Position numbers and translations under genes: made by a program
The notes under the pieces: model-generated
The model's database searches: none
What the model was told of the DNA's origin: nothing
The model's input: the letters and a program-made list of their open reading frames with translations, nothing else
Part shown: positions 6,642-15,150 of the stretch, in pieces
Position numbering within the stretch: the stretch's first letter is position 1
How the letters are laid out: each line of letters starts with the position of its first letter
Origin: an uncultured Gemmatimonadota bacterium
GTDB taxonomy: Bacteria > Gemmatimonadota > Gemmatimonadetes > Longimicrobiales > Gaopeijiaceae
Direction of reading: 5' to 3'
NCBI GenBank assembly: GCA_938030915.1
Contig: CALHIO010000084.1
Coordinates: 1 to 18,578 of the forward strand
DNA: 18,578 bases

Positions 6642-7616
6642 CTACGGTTCCGTGACGAGGGGTAGGGCGGCGTCTAGCGCGCGGATCGCTGCGTAGATGG
6701 TCCGCACAGAGGCTTCGAACTCGGATGGCACGATGAGTTCGACGTCGTCTGTCGGACGGTGGTAGTCGGGGTGGTCCTCCACTCCGAAATACACGAAGGG
6801 GATTCCTGCCTCGTGGAACGGCCGATGGTCCGAGGCCGAGGTCCAGTCATCGCCCTCCGGGGCGTCGGGGCGATCGTGACCCAGGCGCAGTGTGGCGGGT
6901 GCCTCTGCAGCAACCGCCTCGAGCACCGGGCGCAGTGCCGGTGTGTGGTGAGCTCCGGCGGCCCAGAGAATGCCTCCGCTGCGTGACACCATATCGAGGT
7001 TCACGTTGACCGTCGCCGCGGGGAACGGCTCCGGTGGTCGGGCAACAAGCGCACGAGCTCCCTGCAGACCGACCTCTTCGGCGTCGAGAAAGGCGACGAG
7101 CACGTCCGCCTCGGGTGGTTGTTCGACGAGGAGTCGGGCGAGTTCGAGTACCGCAGCGGTGCCGGAGGCATTGTCGTCCGCCCCGTTGTAGATCTCGCCG
7201 TCGCGAACGCCTATGTGGTCGAAGTGCGCCGTGAGCACGATGAGGGAGGCTCCTTCCGTGCCACGGATGCGACCGAGAACGTTGACGCCCGACCCTTCCG
7301 CCCATGCGAAGGGCATCCGGTACTCTTCGGCGGCGGGCGCGATGCCCAGCCTTCCGAGGCTATCGGTGAGCCACCGGGCGACTGCGACGTTGGTGTTCGA
7401 GCCCGCTTCTCGCCCCGCCATCGAGTCGTGCGCGAGGGTGCGGACCGTGGCCATGAGCCTGTCGATATCCGGGATCGTATCGCCCAGTGGCTGCACCGCA
7501 CCCATCCCCACGCCGTACTGCGCGCCGGGGCTGGTCGCATCTCGACGGGTCAGGAACGGGGCGCTGACGACGAGGCCCAGTCCGACGACGGTGACGATCC
7601 AGAGTCTGAGGTTCAT
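6642..7616 (-). CDS. Secreted M28-family zinc aminopeptidase
   Basis: A 324-residue metallopeptidase expected in the periplasm or outside, releasing N-terminal amino acids. An N-terminal hydrophobic stretch (4-19) preceded by Arg4 is a signal peptide or anchor. The two-zinc site of the family is complete: His131 in TAHFDH, Asp147/148 in GADDNASG, the general base Glu180 and ligand Glu181 in DAEEVGLQGA, Asp208 in NLDMV, and His286 in DYHRPTDD. It is first in the operon with the YfcC carrier (two-base gap) and the Nudix gene. A 75-base gap separates it from the divergent metallo-hydrolase, so its promoter should lie there, although I see no clear -35/-10 pair. Exact specificity (aminopeptidase or carboxypeptidase-like) is not resolved. 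Confidence 0.93.
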   Translation of the reverse strand: MNLRLWIVTVVGLGLVVSAPFLTRRDATSPGAQYGVGMGAVQPLGDTIPDIDRLMATVRTLAHDSMAGREAGSNTNVAVARWLTDSLGRLGIAPAAEEYRMPFAWAEGSGVNVLGRIRGTEGASLIVLTAHFDHIGVRDGEIYNGADDNASGTAAVLELARLLVEQPPEADVLVAFLDAEEVGLQGARALVARPPEPFPAATVNVNLDMVSRSGGILWAAGAHHTPALRPVLEAVAAEAPATLRLGHDRPDAPEGDDWTSASDHRPFHEAGIPFVYFGVEDHPDYHRPTDDVELIVPSEFEASVRTIYAAIRALDAALPLVTEP

Positions 7617-7691
7617 GGCGGCAGAGGATGGCGAGGTGGGCTCGGCGACGCCAGCTTTGACGCTGTATCCTTTCTGGTCGAAGGGCCCGGC

Positions 7692-8651
7692 ATGGAATCA
7701 GGCTGTTCTTGCTCCCGGCGCGACTTCGTACGGTCGTCCGTTTCGTGCGCGGCGCACATCGCGCTCATGAGCGCGGCGGCACCGCTCTGGTCCCGGCCTT
7801 TGTGGGCCGCCCAGGAGCGCTTTCCGGTCGAGGTTTCGGAGCCGTGGGGCCGCCTCGAACGCGTGGCGGACGGCATCTGGGCGCTGGTGTCCACGCCGCT
7901 TGAAGACCGGACGACCCTGTGCAACGGTGGCATCATCGCCGGTCGCAGCGGCGCGGTGATCATCGAAGCGTTCGGGTCGGACGAGGGGGCACGCTGGATG
8001 GCAGCGCAGGCTCGTCGTCTGACCGGTCGCGCACCGACACACGCGGTCATCACGCATTATCACGGTGATCACACCGCCGGCTTGCGTGGTACCGCGGAGA
8101 CGCCGGACATCGAGGTCCTCGGTACGGACGTGACGATCGATCTCTCGATGGACAACAGGAACGCCGCCTCGGACGTACTCGGCTCGGCCACCGAGGTCGA
8201 CCGCATACGTCCGACCGAGATCGATCTCGGTGACCGTTCGGTCATCCTCGTTCCGCGGCGTGGTCACACGGCGTCGGATATCACCGCCGAGGTACCCGAC
8301 GCCTCCGTCGTGTTCTGTGGCGATCTGGTCTGGAACGAGATGGTTCCGAATTACATGGACGCAGTCCCGTCGAGGCTGAGTCAGGCCGTGCGTCTGATGC
8401 GCGCGACGAGTGCGTCCACGTACGTCCCTGGTCACGGACCCCTGGCGGATACGCGGGCACTGGACCTCTATCTCGAACTGCTGGACGACATCGAAGCGGC
8501 AGCCCGTCGGGCCATGGAGCGCGGAATTTCGTCCGAGCAGGCCGGTGATGAGTACCGTCTGCCGGCCGGACTGGCCCACTGGCACGCCTTCCAGCCGACG
8601 TACTTCGCTACGGCGATCGGGGCGTGGATGAGGGAGTTGGGCGACAGCTAG
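7692..8651 (+). CDS. Tat-exported metallo-beta-lactamase-fold hydrolase
   Basis: A 319-residue protein with a twin-arginine signal (SRRDFVRS, 8-15), a hydrophobic stretch to about 33 and a likely cleavage after WAA (38-40). The mature part has a full MBL zinc site: His122, His124, Asp126 and His127 in HYHGDH, His192 in RRGHTASD, Asp211 in FCGDL, and His248 in PGHGP. Tat export suggests the protein folds and takes up metal before leaving the cytoplasm. Such proteins include lactonases, thioesterase-like enzymes and some beta-lactamases; nothing here fixes the substrate. The ATG at 7692 is chosen because it places the twin arginines near the N-terminus, with AAGG a few bases upstream. It diverges from the M28 peptidase, and its last 44 bases overlap the convergent membrane glycosyltransferase. 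Confidence 0.92.
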   Translation: MESGCSCSRRDFVRSSVSCAAHIALMSAAAPLWSRPLWAAQERFPVEVSEPWGRLERVADGIWALVSTPLEDRTTLCNGGIIAGRSGAVIIEAFGSDEGARWMAAQARRLTGRAPTHAVITHYHGDHTAGLRGTAETPDIEVLGTDVTIDLSMDNRNAASDVLGSATEVDRIRPTEIDLGDRSVILVPRRGHTASDITAEVPDASVVFCGDLVWNEMVPNYMDAVPSRLSQAVRLMRATSASTYVPGHGPLADTRALDLYLELLDDIEAAARRAMERGISSEQAGDEYRLPAGLAHWHAFQPTYFATAIGAWMRELGDS

Positions 8652-10308
8652 ACGCCCAGTCCAGCTTCACGACCATCGCGACGCGCATCCGGGCCAGCAC
8701 GAGTACGGATCCGGGACATTCCTCCTCGAGCTGATCGAGAGCCGCTCCGTGCAGCTGGCCGCCCTGCTCGAGTAAGAGGTGGTCGATGTCGGCGTCTCGC
8801 CAAAGCGCGAGTTGCTCGTCCGGCGTGCCCCACATCGGAGCCTCGGGATCCATGCTCCGCGGATCGAAGCGGGTGCTCGGTGCGGTCGTCCAGCCACCGT
8901 GCAGGTGCAGTGCCGCCCAGTACTCCGGTGCGCCGACGATCGCGTCTCCCGGGACGGTCCTGTTCATCGCCTCGACGGCGGCGGCCAGATTCTCCGCACT
9001 CACACGGTAGGGGGCGGTGGGCCATCCGTCTGCAACCCTGTGCGCCGTGACGGTCGCGTATCCGAGAAGCCACAGAGCTGCGGCACCCAGGAAGATGTTC
9101 CGCCCTGCCTTCGAGGAGATGCGCTCGATCAGAGCGAGCCCCCCGACCGCGATCGCAGACACCAGCAGCGGGTGCAATGGGACGAGGAGGCGTCGGTCCA
9201 GGTACGGCCAGAGGAGTAGCATCACCAGGTACGCGACGATCAGCCAACCGACGGGTGGGACGTGTCGGATGAGCACGACGGTTCCGATTGCGGCAAGGGC
9301 GAGAAGCGCCCAGCCGATGATCCACATCGGGGTCCCCACGACCGCAGGGACGAGGAGCGCGATGGCCCGCCCGAACACCCCGATCGTATGGCTCGGCAGG
9401 TCGCCCAGAAACACCGTCGGGGCAGAGAAGAGCTGATCTGCCAGCCATCCCTGGTAGGAACCGAGGAGGTCGCGCGCACCCTCCGGTATCTGTCCGGTCG
9501 CGGCATTCGACCATCGCCCCCATCCGAACAGGAAGAGGAGCGCGGGCCCGGTCATCAGCGCGGTGGATGCCAGTCGCACGCCCGAGGGGCGGGGGAGAAG
9601 GAGCGCGGCACCGAATGCGAGGACCACCGCGAGGCCGGCCGATCGGGTCGCGACCAGTGCGAGGAGGCACACGGCCGGAGCTACGAGCAGCCTCCACTGC
9701 ACTCCGGGAGTTGCAGCAGAGGTCTCTCCGTCTCCCCCTTCGGCGACTGCGTGGGCGCCGTCGACCGCAGCGAGTACGTTGGGCCACTGCGAGAGCGTCA
9801 GGGCCAGGAGGAGCAGAAAAAGGGGCTCGGACAATGGGATCAGAGCCGTCCTCATCACGTCGGTCGACACGAAGCCGGTCGCGGCAGCGGCGAGGCTCAG
9901 TCCGAGCGGGAGCCCGGCCGTCCGGTGGAGCAGCCGGCCGAAGAGTGCACCCGCGGCCGCGAGGAACCCTACGTTCAGAAGGGTGGCGGCGAGCGTTGCC
10001 ATGCCGATGGACCCCGTCAGAGTCCAAAGGGCGGCGAGCGTGAGAGGATAACCCGGTGGAAATTTCGTAGCAGGTGGGGTTCCCGCTACGCCTTGGTAGA
10101 CGAAGCCGTGCCCCTCGGAGAGGGCCTTGGCGATGAGCATGTACGTGCCGTCGTCGTGCCAGACGCCGGCCGGGAGAGGTCGCCAGCAGGCGATTCCCAC
10201 ACCGAGCAGACCCAGCCCCAGAAGGATCCAGGGCCGCCATTGTTCGCCCAGCGACCCGCCCGATGACGAGGGCCCGGTCGGGCCTGAGCTCCCCCCACGG
10301 GACAGCAC
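8608..10308 (-). CDS. GT-C-type membrane glycosyltransferase (GT39/ArnT-like)
   Basis: A 566-residue protein with about ten or more membrane helices and a soluble C-terminal domain. After the first helix (28-40) comes the acidic loop VWHDDGTYM (49-57), where GT-C enzymes carry the catalytic Asp, then KFPPGYPLT (82-90), common in GT39-like proteins using polyprenyl-phosphate sugars. A likely role is adding a sugar to lipid or protein on the periplasmic side; donor and acceptor are unknown. A strong GGAGGAGGGG lies 10 bases before the GTG at 10308, which fixes the start. It follows the metalloprotease gene by seven bases. The last 15 residues (after KLDWASS) are Pro/Ser-rich and lie antisense to the end of the MBL gene; a one-base shift there would end the protein near 8648 instead. 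Confidence 0.82.
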   Translation of the reverse strand: MLSRGGSSGPTGPSSSGGSLGEQWRPWILLGLGLLGVGIACWRPLPAGVWHDDGTYMLIAKALSEGHGFVYQGVAGTPPATKFPPGYPLTLAALWTLTGSIGMATLAATLLNVGFLAAAGALFGRLLHRTAGLPLGLSLAAAATGFVSTDVMRTALIPLSEPLFLLLLALTLSQWPNVLAAVDGAHAVAEGGDGETSAATPGVQWRLLVAPAVCLLALVATRSAGLAVVLAFGAALLLPRPSGVRLASTALMTGPALLFLFGWGRWSNAATGQIPEGARDLLGSYQGWLADQLFSAPTVFLGDLPSHTIGVFGRAIALLVPAVVGTPMWIIGWALLALAAIGTVVLIRHVPPVGWLIVAYLVMLLLWPYLDRRLLVPLHPLLVSAIAVGGLALIERISSKAGRNIFLGAAALWLLGYATVTAHRVADGWPTAPYRVSAENLAAAVEAMNRTVPGDAIVGAPEYWAALHLHGGWTTAPSTRFDPRSMDPEAPMWGTPDEQLALWRDADIDHLLLEQGGQLHGAALDQLEEECPGSVLVLARMRVAMVVKLDWASSCRPTPSSTPRSP

Positions 10309-10315
10309 GGCGGTG

Positions 10316-12805
10316 CTACCCCTCCTCCTGAGCTTCGAGGGCTGCGTCGATTCGGGTCAGAATGTCCGCGAGGTGCGCTGAAGACACACGATGGCGAATC
10401 CGTCGGTCGGCTGCGGAGACGTCGTCTCGGAGTTCCGAGAGTTGAGCGCGAATGAGCGGCCGAATGTCGGAGCGCGAAAGATCGGGCGCCGGGCCCTGGA
10501 AGCTGTTGCCCTGCGGCTGCTCACTCATCAGCTGCTGCATGCGCTCGATGTAGGCCCGCTGAAGGGCCCGGCGATATCCGTTGATGGCCGAGGCCGACTC
10601 GAGCTCACCCCAGATGGCGTTCCTCGCATCGTCGAGGAACTCGACGAGGGGGTAGGCGCCGGTCGGCTGCGTCGCCTCGATCTCGACCAGGATGTCCATC
10701 CGTCTCGGATCGAGCAGCCGGTTGAGGATCGCCGCCTGCCGGCGCTGCAGCGCGCGCAGGCCACCTGTCGACGGTCCGATTCGTTCGAGGATTGCCGGAT
10801 CATTGAGCCAGATGGGTGCCTCGAAGACCTCACGCGCCAGCCAGGCCATCGCCTCTTCCTGACGCTCGCGCGGCACGGCATCGTAGACCATGCCGCCTTG
10901 ATCGGCCGTCTTGAGATCCACGTGCACGCCTCCCACGACGTTCACTACGTGTCCGACGTAGCGGTTCCACTGGCCGAGGGCCTCGCCGTAGATCTCGCTC
11001 AGGTCGGTATAGTCCTCACCGGGTTGCGTTGTCCAGTCGACCAGGTTGGGTACGATGCGTTTGAGGTTGTCCATCCCGTAGCTGCTCGATCGGACGGGGT
11101 CGTTCCCCATGTCCTCGGTCTGGGCCCGGGGATCGGTGACGCCCAGCCCCCCCTGCGGCAGATACTTGTACATGCGATCGTCGGCGCGCTCGACGATCCA
11201 TGCGTCGAGGGTGTCCAATTCGTCTTCGGGGGTCTCCGCATCCGCGAGAAGCCGGTATCCCCAGTTCACGGAATACAGGTCGTACGGACCGATCCGGCGC
11301 AGGAAGTCCTCCGGACGCAGGCCGTCCTCGGGTTGGGCGATGTAGTTTTGTCGCGCGTAATCCATGATGGTGGGCGCCACGCCCATCCGGCTTGCGAAGG
11401 TCTGCGAGCGGAGTGAGTCGGTCGGGTACGCGGAGGACGCCACCATGTTGTGGGGCAGGCCGATCGCGTGCCCGATCTCGTGGGTGATCACCTGCTCCAT
11501 CGCCTCTGCCATGAGCGATTCGTCGATCGGCAGCGCACGAGCCCCGGGATTCGCGGCGCCTGTCTGGACCATCATCCAGTTTCGATAGGACCTCATGTGG
11601 TTGTGGTACCACACGATGTCGCTCTCGATGATCTCTCCGGTTCGCGGATCGGATGTGCTGGGGCCCTGTGCGTTGCGTGTCAGGCTCGCCGACCACCGCA
11701 CGACCGAGTAACGCACATCCTCCGGGTCCCATTCCGGATCTTCCTCCGGCGAGGGTGGATCGAGTGCGCGGACGGCGTTCCGGAAGCCGGCGGCCTCGAA
11801 GGCCTGGTTCCAGTTCTCGACACCTCGGCGGACGGCACCGCGCCAGCGCTCGGGAGTGGCGGGGTCGATGTACCAGGTGATCGGCCTCACGGGTTCCACC
11901 AGCTCGCCCCGGGCGTATGCGACAGGATCCGATGGCTCGAGGCGCCACCGACGAATGAACGTCTCGGACGCCGCCTTCTGCTCGTCGAGGCCGTAGTTCA
12001 CCCGGTCGATCGTGAAGTATCCGACACGCGGATCGGCATGTCGCGGCCGCATCGGCTCCCGTGGCAGGAGCACCAGCGACTGATTCATTTCCATCGACAC
12101 GGTGTTGGCCTGCTCGTCCGACGGCGGGTTGCCTGCGTCGTACGTGAGCGTGTGGCGCACGTTCACGTTCAGCGGATAGCTGCGGACCCGACCGATGTAG
12201 CTTCTCGAGCTGTCCAGCCGACGGACTTGATAACTGCGACGCTGGGCGGGCCGCAGGCCGGAAATGGCCGGTGTGTCACCGTCGAAGAAGTCGGTGACGT
12301 CGACCAGCGATGCGTCGTCCGCCGGGCTTCGCACTTCGATGTCGAACGCCCCGAGGATCGGGGCGAAGTAGTTGGACTCCACCGAGAGGGCGATGGCAAG
12401 CGTATCATCGGCGACCGCTTCCCCCGAGTACTTGCGAAGCAGAATACGATCTTCGGCCCGCTCGAACCGGACCATCTGGCGATTCACGGCTGCACCCGCC
12501 GGCAGAAAACCGCCCATTCCGGCCTGCACGCCCGACACTCGGCTGATCAGCAGCATGTCGACGTCGAGGAGCGAGTCCGGGATCTCGAAGTAGAGGTCTC
12601 CGTCCACCATGTGAATGGTGAAGAGCCCCTCGTCGGAGTCTGCCTCGCTCGTCAGCTCGTCGTACTGACTCTCTTCCGGAGGGGAGGGCGCCTCTCCGAT
12701 CGGTCGAGGGATCGGATCGGACGCGACGGGAGCGGAAGAGCACGCGGAAACCGAGGTCGCGATCGCGACCACGAACCACTGCAGGGCGTGACGGAGCGAG
12801 GGCAT
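10316..12805 (-). CDS. Lipoprotein zinc metalloprotease (DUF5117/metzincin-like)
   Basis: An 829-residue exported protein. The start at 12805 gives a lipoprotein signal with hydrophobic residues 8-18 and lipobox VSAC (19-22), so it should be anchored to a membrane by Cys22. The central protease domain has HEIGHAIGLPH (442-452), matching the metzincin zinc motif HExxHxxGxxH, followed by PTIMDYARQNY (478-488) with a candidate Met-turn at Met481. The N-terminal 300 residues and the long C-terminal helical part match the arrangement of the DUF5118/DUF5117 zinc-dependent metalloproteases common in Bacteroidota and Gemmatimonadota-like genomes. It probably degrades or processes extracellular proteins; the target is unknown. 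The gene stands 55 bases after the DUF454 gene and 7 bases before the membrane glycosyltransferase, so the three may share a transcript. Confidence 0.9.
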   Translation of the reverse strand: MPSLRHALQWFVVAIATSVSACSSAPVASDPIPRPIGEAPSPPEESQYDELTSEADSDEGLFTIHMVDGDLYFEIPDSLLDVDMLLISRVSGVQAGMGGFLPAGAAVNRQMVRFERAEDRILLRKYSGEAVADDTLAIALSVESNYFAPILGAFDIEVRSPADDASLVDVTDFFDGDTPAISGLRPAQRRSYQVRRLDSSRSYIGRVRSYPLNVNVRHTLTYDAGNPPSDEQANTVSMEMNQSLVLLPREPMRPRHADPRVGYFTIDRVNYGLDEQKAASETFIRRWRLEPSDPVAYARGELVEPVRPITWYIDPATPERWRGAVRRGVENWNQAFEAAGFRNAVRALDPPSPEEDPEWDPEDVRYSVVRWSASLTRNAQGPSTSDPRTGEIIESDIVWYHNHMRSYRNWMMVQTGAANPGARALPIDESLMAEAMEQVITHEIGHAIGLPHNMVASSAYPTDSLRSQTFASRMGVAPTIMDYARQNYIAQPEDGLRPEDFLRRIGPYDLYSVNWGYRLLADAETPEDELDTLDAWIVERADDRMYKYLPQGGLGVTDPRAQTEDMGNDPVRSSSYGMDNLKRIVPNLVDWTTQPGEDYTDLSEIYGEALGQWNRYVGHVVNVVGGVHVDLKTADQGGMVYDAVPRERQEEAMAWLAREVFEAPIWLNDPAILERIGPSTGGLRALQRRQAAILNRLLDPRRMDILVEIEATQPTGAYPLVEFLDDARNAIWGELESASAINGYRRALQRAYIERMQQLMSEQPQGNSFQGPAPDLSRSDIRPLIRAQLSELRDDVSAADRRIRHRVSSAHLADILTRIDAALEAQEEG
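10319..10328 (-). promoter_or_regulatory. Strong ribosome binding site deciding the GTG start of the glycosyltransferase
   Basis: On the minus strand this reads GGAGGAGGGG, inside the last codons of the metalloprotease (Glu-Glu-Gly). A 10-base spacer leads to the GTG at 10308. It supports co-translation of the two genes and the choice of a GTG start where no in-frame ATG lies nearby. Confidence 0.7.
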
Positions 12806-12860
12806 GGCAGCCGGGGGGAGAACGTGGACAGGACCCGGGGCTGCGGACGGCGGTGGAGAG

Positions 12861-13307
12861 CTACTCGGCCGCGTTGACCCGGACTTCGGTCGGAAGCGAA
12901 TAGAGATGGACCGTGATCGCAATCGCGATCAGCAGCAGGAGCGCGACTGCCCACAACTGACTGGCGAGCAGGATCCCAGAGATCACGATGAATACCCAGA
13001 GGGTCGCCACGGACGTTGCCCGTACGCGGCTGGAGATCATGCCGTGTTCCCGGTAGTCGCTCAGGTAGCGGCCGAAGAGTCGATTCTCATGCAGCCATCG
13101 CTCTGCACGAAGGGAGCTCCGGGCAAAGCACCATCCGGCCAGCAGGAGGAAGCACGTCGTCGGCCAGAGCGGAACGAAGATCCCGATCACACCCAGCGCG
13201 ACGCTCACCGCACCCACGGAGAAGTACACTCCACGACGGATCGGGCCGGGGAGCGTGTCCACGACCTGTTCGGCGCTCTCGTGGTCGACGGGGCAGTCCT
13301 GCTGCAT
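12861..13307 (-). CDS. DUF454 (YbaN-type) inner-membrane protein
   Basis: A 148-residue protein with the DUF454 pattern: a hydrophobic segment (26-44), VPLWPTTCFLLLAGWCFARS (45-64), then WLHENRLFG (71-79), and two further membrane segments near 98-114 and 118-135. Family members such as E. coli YbaN have no settled function; some are named inner-membrane proteins linked to haem or respiratory loci, but nothing here tests that. The first 20 residues are a polar extension. It starts 122 bases after the acyl-CoA ligase stop and 55 bases before the metalloprotease, all on the same strand. The arrangement may be an operon, but no functional link is evident. Confidence 0.85.
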   Translation of the reverse strand: MQQDCPVDHESAEQVVDTLPGPIRRGVYFSVGAVSVALGVIGIFVPLWPTTCFLLLAGWCFARSSLRAERWLHENRLFGRYLSDYREHGMISSRVRATSVATLWVFIVISGILLASQLWAVALLLLIAIAITVHLYSLPTEVRVNAAE

Positions 13308-13429
13308 TCGGATGTCTGGCTTTTGAGGTCCGTCCGGGCGAAGAGCCCGACTCCAACCGGAAAAGTACTGGACTACGAGCCACTTCGGAATGATCGCCGT
13401 TCGTCGTCGAATGACCGCGGGCGAGGGGC

Positions 13430-15040
13430 TCAGGTGCTGCCGTACTCCTCACGAAGCTTCGTCTTCTGGACCTTGCCGGTCGCACCCATCGGTAGCGAAT
13501 CGACGAAGATGACCTCGTCGGGGAGTTGCCACGTGGCCAGTGAGCCGGAGAGGAACTCGAGGAGCTCCTCCCTGGTCGGTTCGGTGTCAGGCGCGGGAAC
13601 AGCGATGAGGAGTGGGCGCTCTCCCCACTTTTCGTCGGGGATACCGATGACCGCGGCCATGGCGATCTCCGGGTGACCCATGGCCGAATTCTCGACGTCG
13701 ATCGAGCTGATCCACTCGCCCCCGGACTTGATGAGGTCCTTGGTACGGTCCGTGATCTGTACGCAGGCGTTGGAATCGATCGTGGCGACGTCGCCCGTGG
13801 GGAACCATCCGTCGTCGGTGAGCTTGGCTTCGTCGCTCATGAAATAACCGTCAACGACCCACGGGCCCCGTGCCTGGAGCTCTCCGAACGCATGCCCGTC
13901 GTGTGGAAGGACGGCTCCATCATGGTCGACGATTCGGAGTTCGATCCCGTACGGAGCGCGGCCTTGCCTCGTCTGGAAGGCAGACCGTTCCTCGACAGGC
14001 CAGCCCCGATGGGAGGGTAGGAGGGTGTTCACCGCGCCGAGCGGGCTCGTTTCAGTCATGCCCCAGCCGTGTCGAAACTCGATACCGAACTCTCCCTCGA
14101 GGGCCGCAATCAGAGACTGCGGCGGCGCTGCGCCTCCAATAAGCACCATCTCGAGGGACGACGGAGCACTCCCGGTCGCCTGCCAGTGCTGGATAAGCCC
14201 GAGGAAAACCGAGGGGACGCCGGCGCAGAAGTTCACCCCCTCGTCTTCAAGGAGCTCGGTCAGACCCTCGGGGTCGAGCCTCGGGCCCGGCATGACGAGT
14301 TTGGAGCCCGCCGCGGCCGCTGCGTACGGCAGGCCCCACGCACACGCGTGGAACTGGGGTACGATCGGGAGCACCGAGGCCGCACGGCTCAGGTTGAAGA
14401 CGTCCGGCATGGAGACGCCCATCGCGTGCAGCACCGTGGACCGATGGCTGTAGAGGGCTCCCTTGGGATTCCCCGTGGTCCCGGAGGTGTAACACAATGC
14501 CGCGGCAGCTGATTCATCGAGCAGAGGCCAGGCATACGCCCCGGGCTGACCGCCGATGAAGTCTTCGTACGAGACGGCGTTCGGCAGAGACGTCTCCGGC
14601 ATATGCTCGGCGTCCGTCATGACGACGTAATGCTCGACGGATGGCAGCTTGTCCGCCACAGCCTCGGCGAGCGGAATGAACGTCGTGTCCACGAGGAGGA
14701 TCCGGTCCTCTGCGTGGTTCATGATGTATACGAGCTGGGTGGGGTGCAGACGCGGGTTGAGCGTATGGCAGATCGCACCCATTCCGGAGATGCCGTAGTA
14801 CGCCTCGAGATGCCTCTGCGTATTCCAGCCGAGGGTGGCCACACGATCCGACACTCCGATTCCGACGGCGGTCAGCGCCTCTGCGAGCTGCTTTGATCGA
14901 CGCAGCACCTCGGCCCACGTCGAGTGACGGATCGGCCCTTCAACGGTCCGTGTCACGATCTGCTGGTCACCGTGCACGTTCCCGGCGTGCTCAATCAGGC
15001 CCGAGATCAACAGCGGGGTGTCCATCATGCGACCGCGCAT
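13430..15040 (-). CDS. Medium/long-chain acyl-CoA synthetase (AlkK-like AMP-binding enzyme)
   Basis: A 536-residue member of the adenylate-forming family; it activates a carboxylic acid, probably a fatty acid, to its CoA thioester using ATP. Motifs in order: the phosphate loop YTSGTTGNPKG (184-194), PQFHACAWGLPYA (228-240) and MPGPRLDP (250-257) typical of AlkK-type fatty acyl-CoA ligases, GWGMTETSPLG (325-335), WFPTGD (412-417), DRTKDLIKSGGEWIS (431-445) and the catalytic Lys523 in ATGKVQKTKLR. The start at 15040 is chosen because AGGAG lies six bases upstream; an upstream in-frame ATG at 15088 would add a poor leader. It is divergent from the creatininase-family gene across a 110-base gap that should hold both promoters. 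Chain-length preference cannot be told. Confidence 0.92.
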   Translation of the reverse strand: MRGRMMDTPLLISGLIEHAGNVHGDQQIVTRTVEGPIRHSTWAEVLRRSKQLAEALTAVGIGVSDRVATLGWNTQRHLEAYYGISGMGAICHTLNPRLHPTQLVYIMNHAEDRILLVDTTFIPLAEAVADKLPSVEHYVVMTDAEHMPETSLPNAVSYEDFIGGQPGAYAWPLLDESAAAALCYTSGTTGNPKGALYSHRSTVLHAMGVSMPDVFNLSRAASVLPIVPQFHACAWGLPYAAAAAGSKLVMPGPRLDPEGLTELLEDEGVNFCAGVPSVFLGLIQHWQATGSAPSSLEMVLIGGAAPPQSLIAALEGEFGIEFRHGWGMTETSPLGAVNTLLPSHRGWPVEERSAFQTRQGRAPYGIELRIVDHDGAVLPHDGHAFGELQARGPWVVDGYFMSDEAKLTDDGWFPTGDVATIDSNACVQITDRTKDLIKSGGEWISSIDVENSAMGHPEIAMAAVIGIPDEKWGERPLLIAVPAPDTEPTREELLEFLSGSLATWQLPDEVIFVDSLPMGATGKVQKTKLREEYGST

Positions 15041-15046
15041 AGGATG

Positions 15047-15051
15047 CTCCT
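15047..15051 (-). promoter_or_regulatory. Ribosome binding site deciding the acyl-CoA ligase start
   Basis: Minus-strand AGGAG with a six-base spacer before the ATG at 15040. It selects this ATG over the in-frame ATG at 15088 upstream and the ATG pair at 15028 and 15025 downstream. Confidence 0.65.
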
Positions 15052-15150
15052 GAACAGGGCTCGGACCGTGGGCGGGGAGGGGGGTCAACCTAGGCCGCTC
15101 CGAGGGGGAGGGCTACACTTCGACCCCAACCATCAACGCCCGAGCGAGAC

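Noticed and set aside
7617..7691. TTTGAC and TATCCT near 7656-7672 as a divergent promoter
   Set aside because: The two hexamers are only about four bases apart, so they cannot form a normal sigma-70 promoter together.
13335..13349. Hairpin CGGGC-GAAGA-GCCCG between the acyl-CoA ligase and the DUF454 gene
   Set aside because: The stem is only five bases and neither strand has a T-run after it, so it is not supported as a terminator.
15114..15119. TACACT as a -10 box for the creatininase-family gene
   Set aside because: There is no acceptable -35 hexamer at 16-18 bases upstream, and the organism's promoter consensus is unknown.
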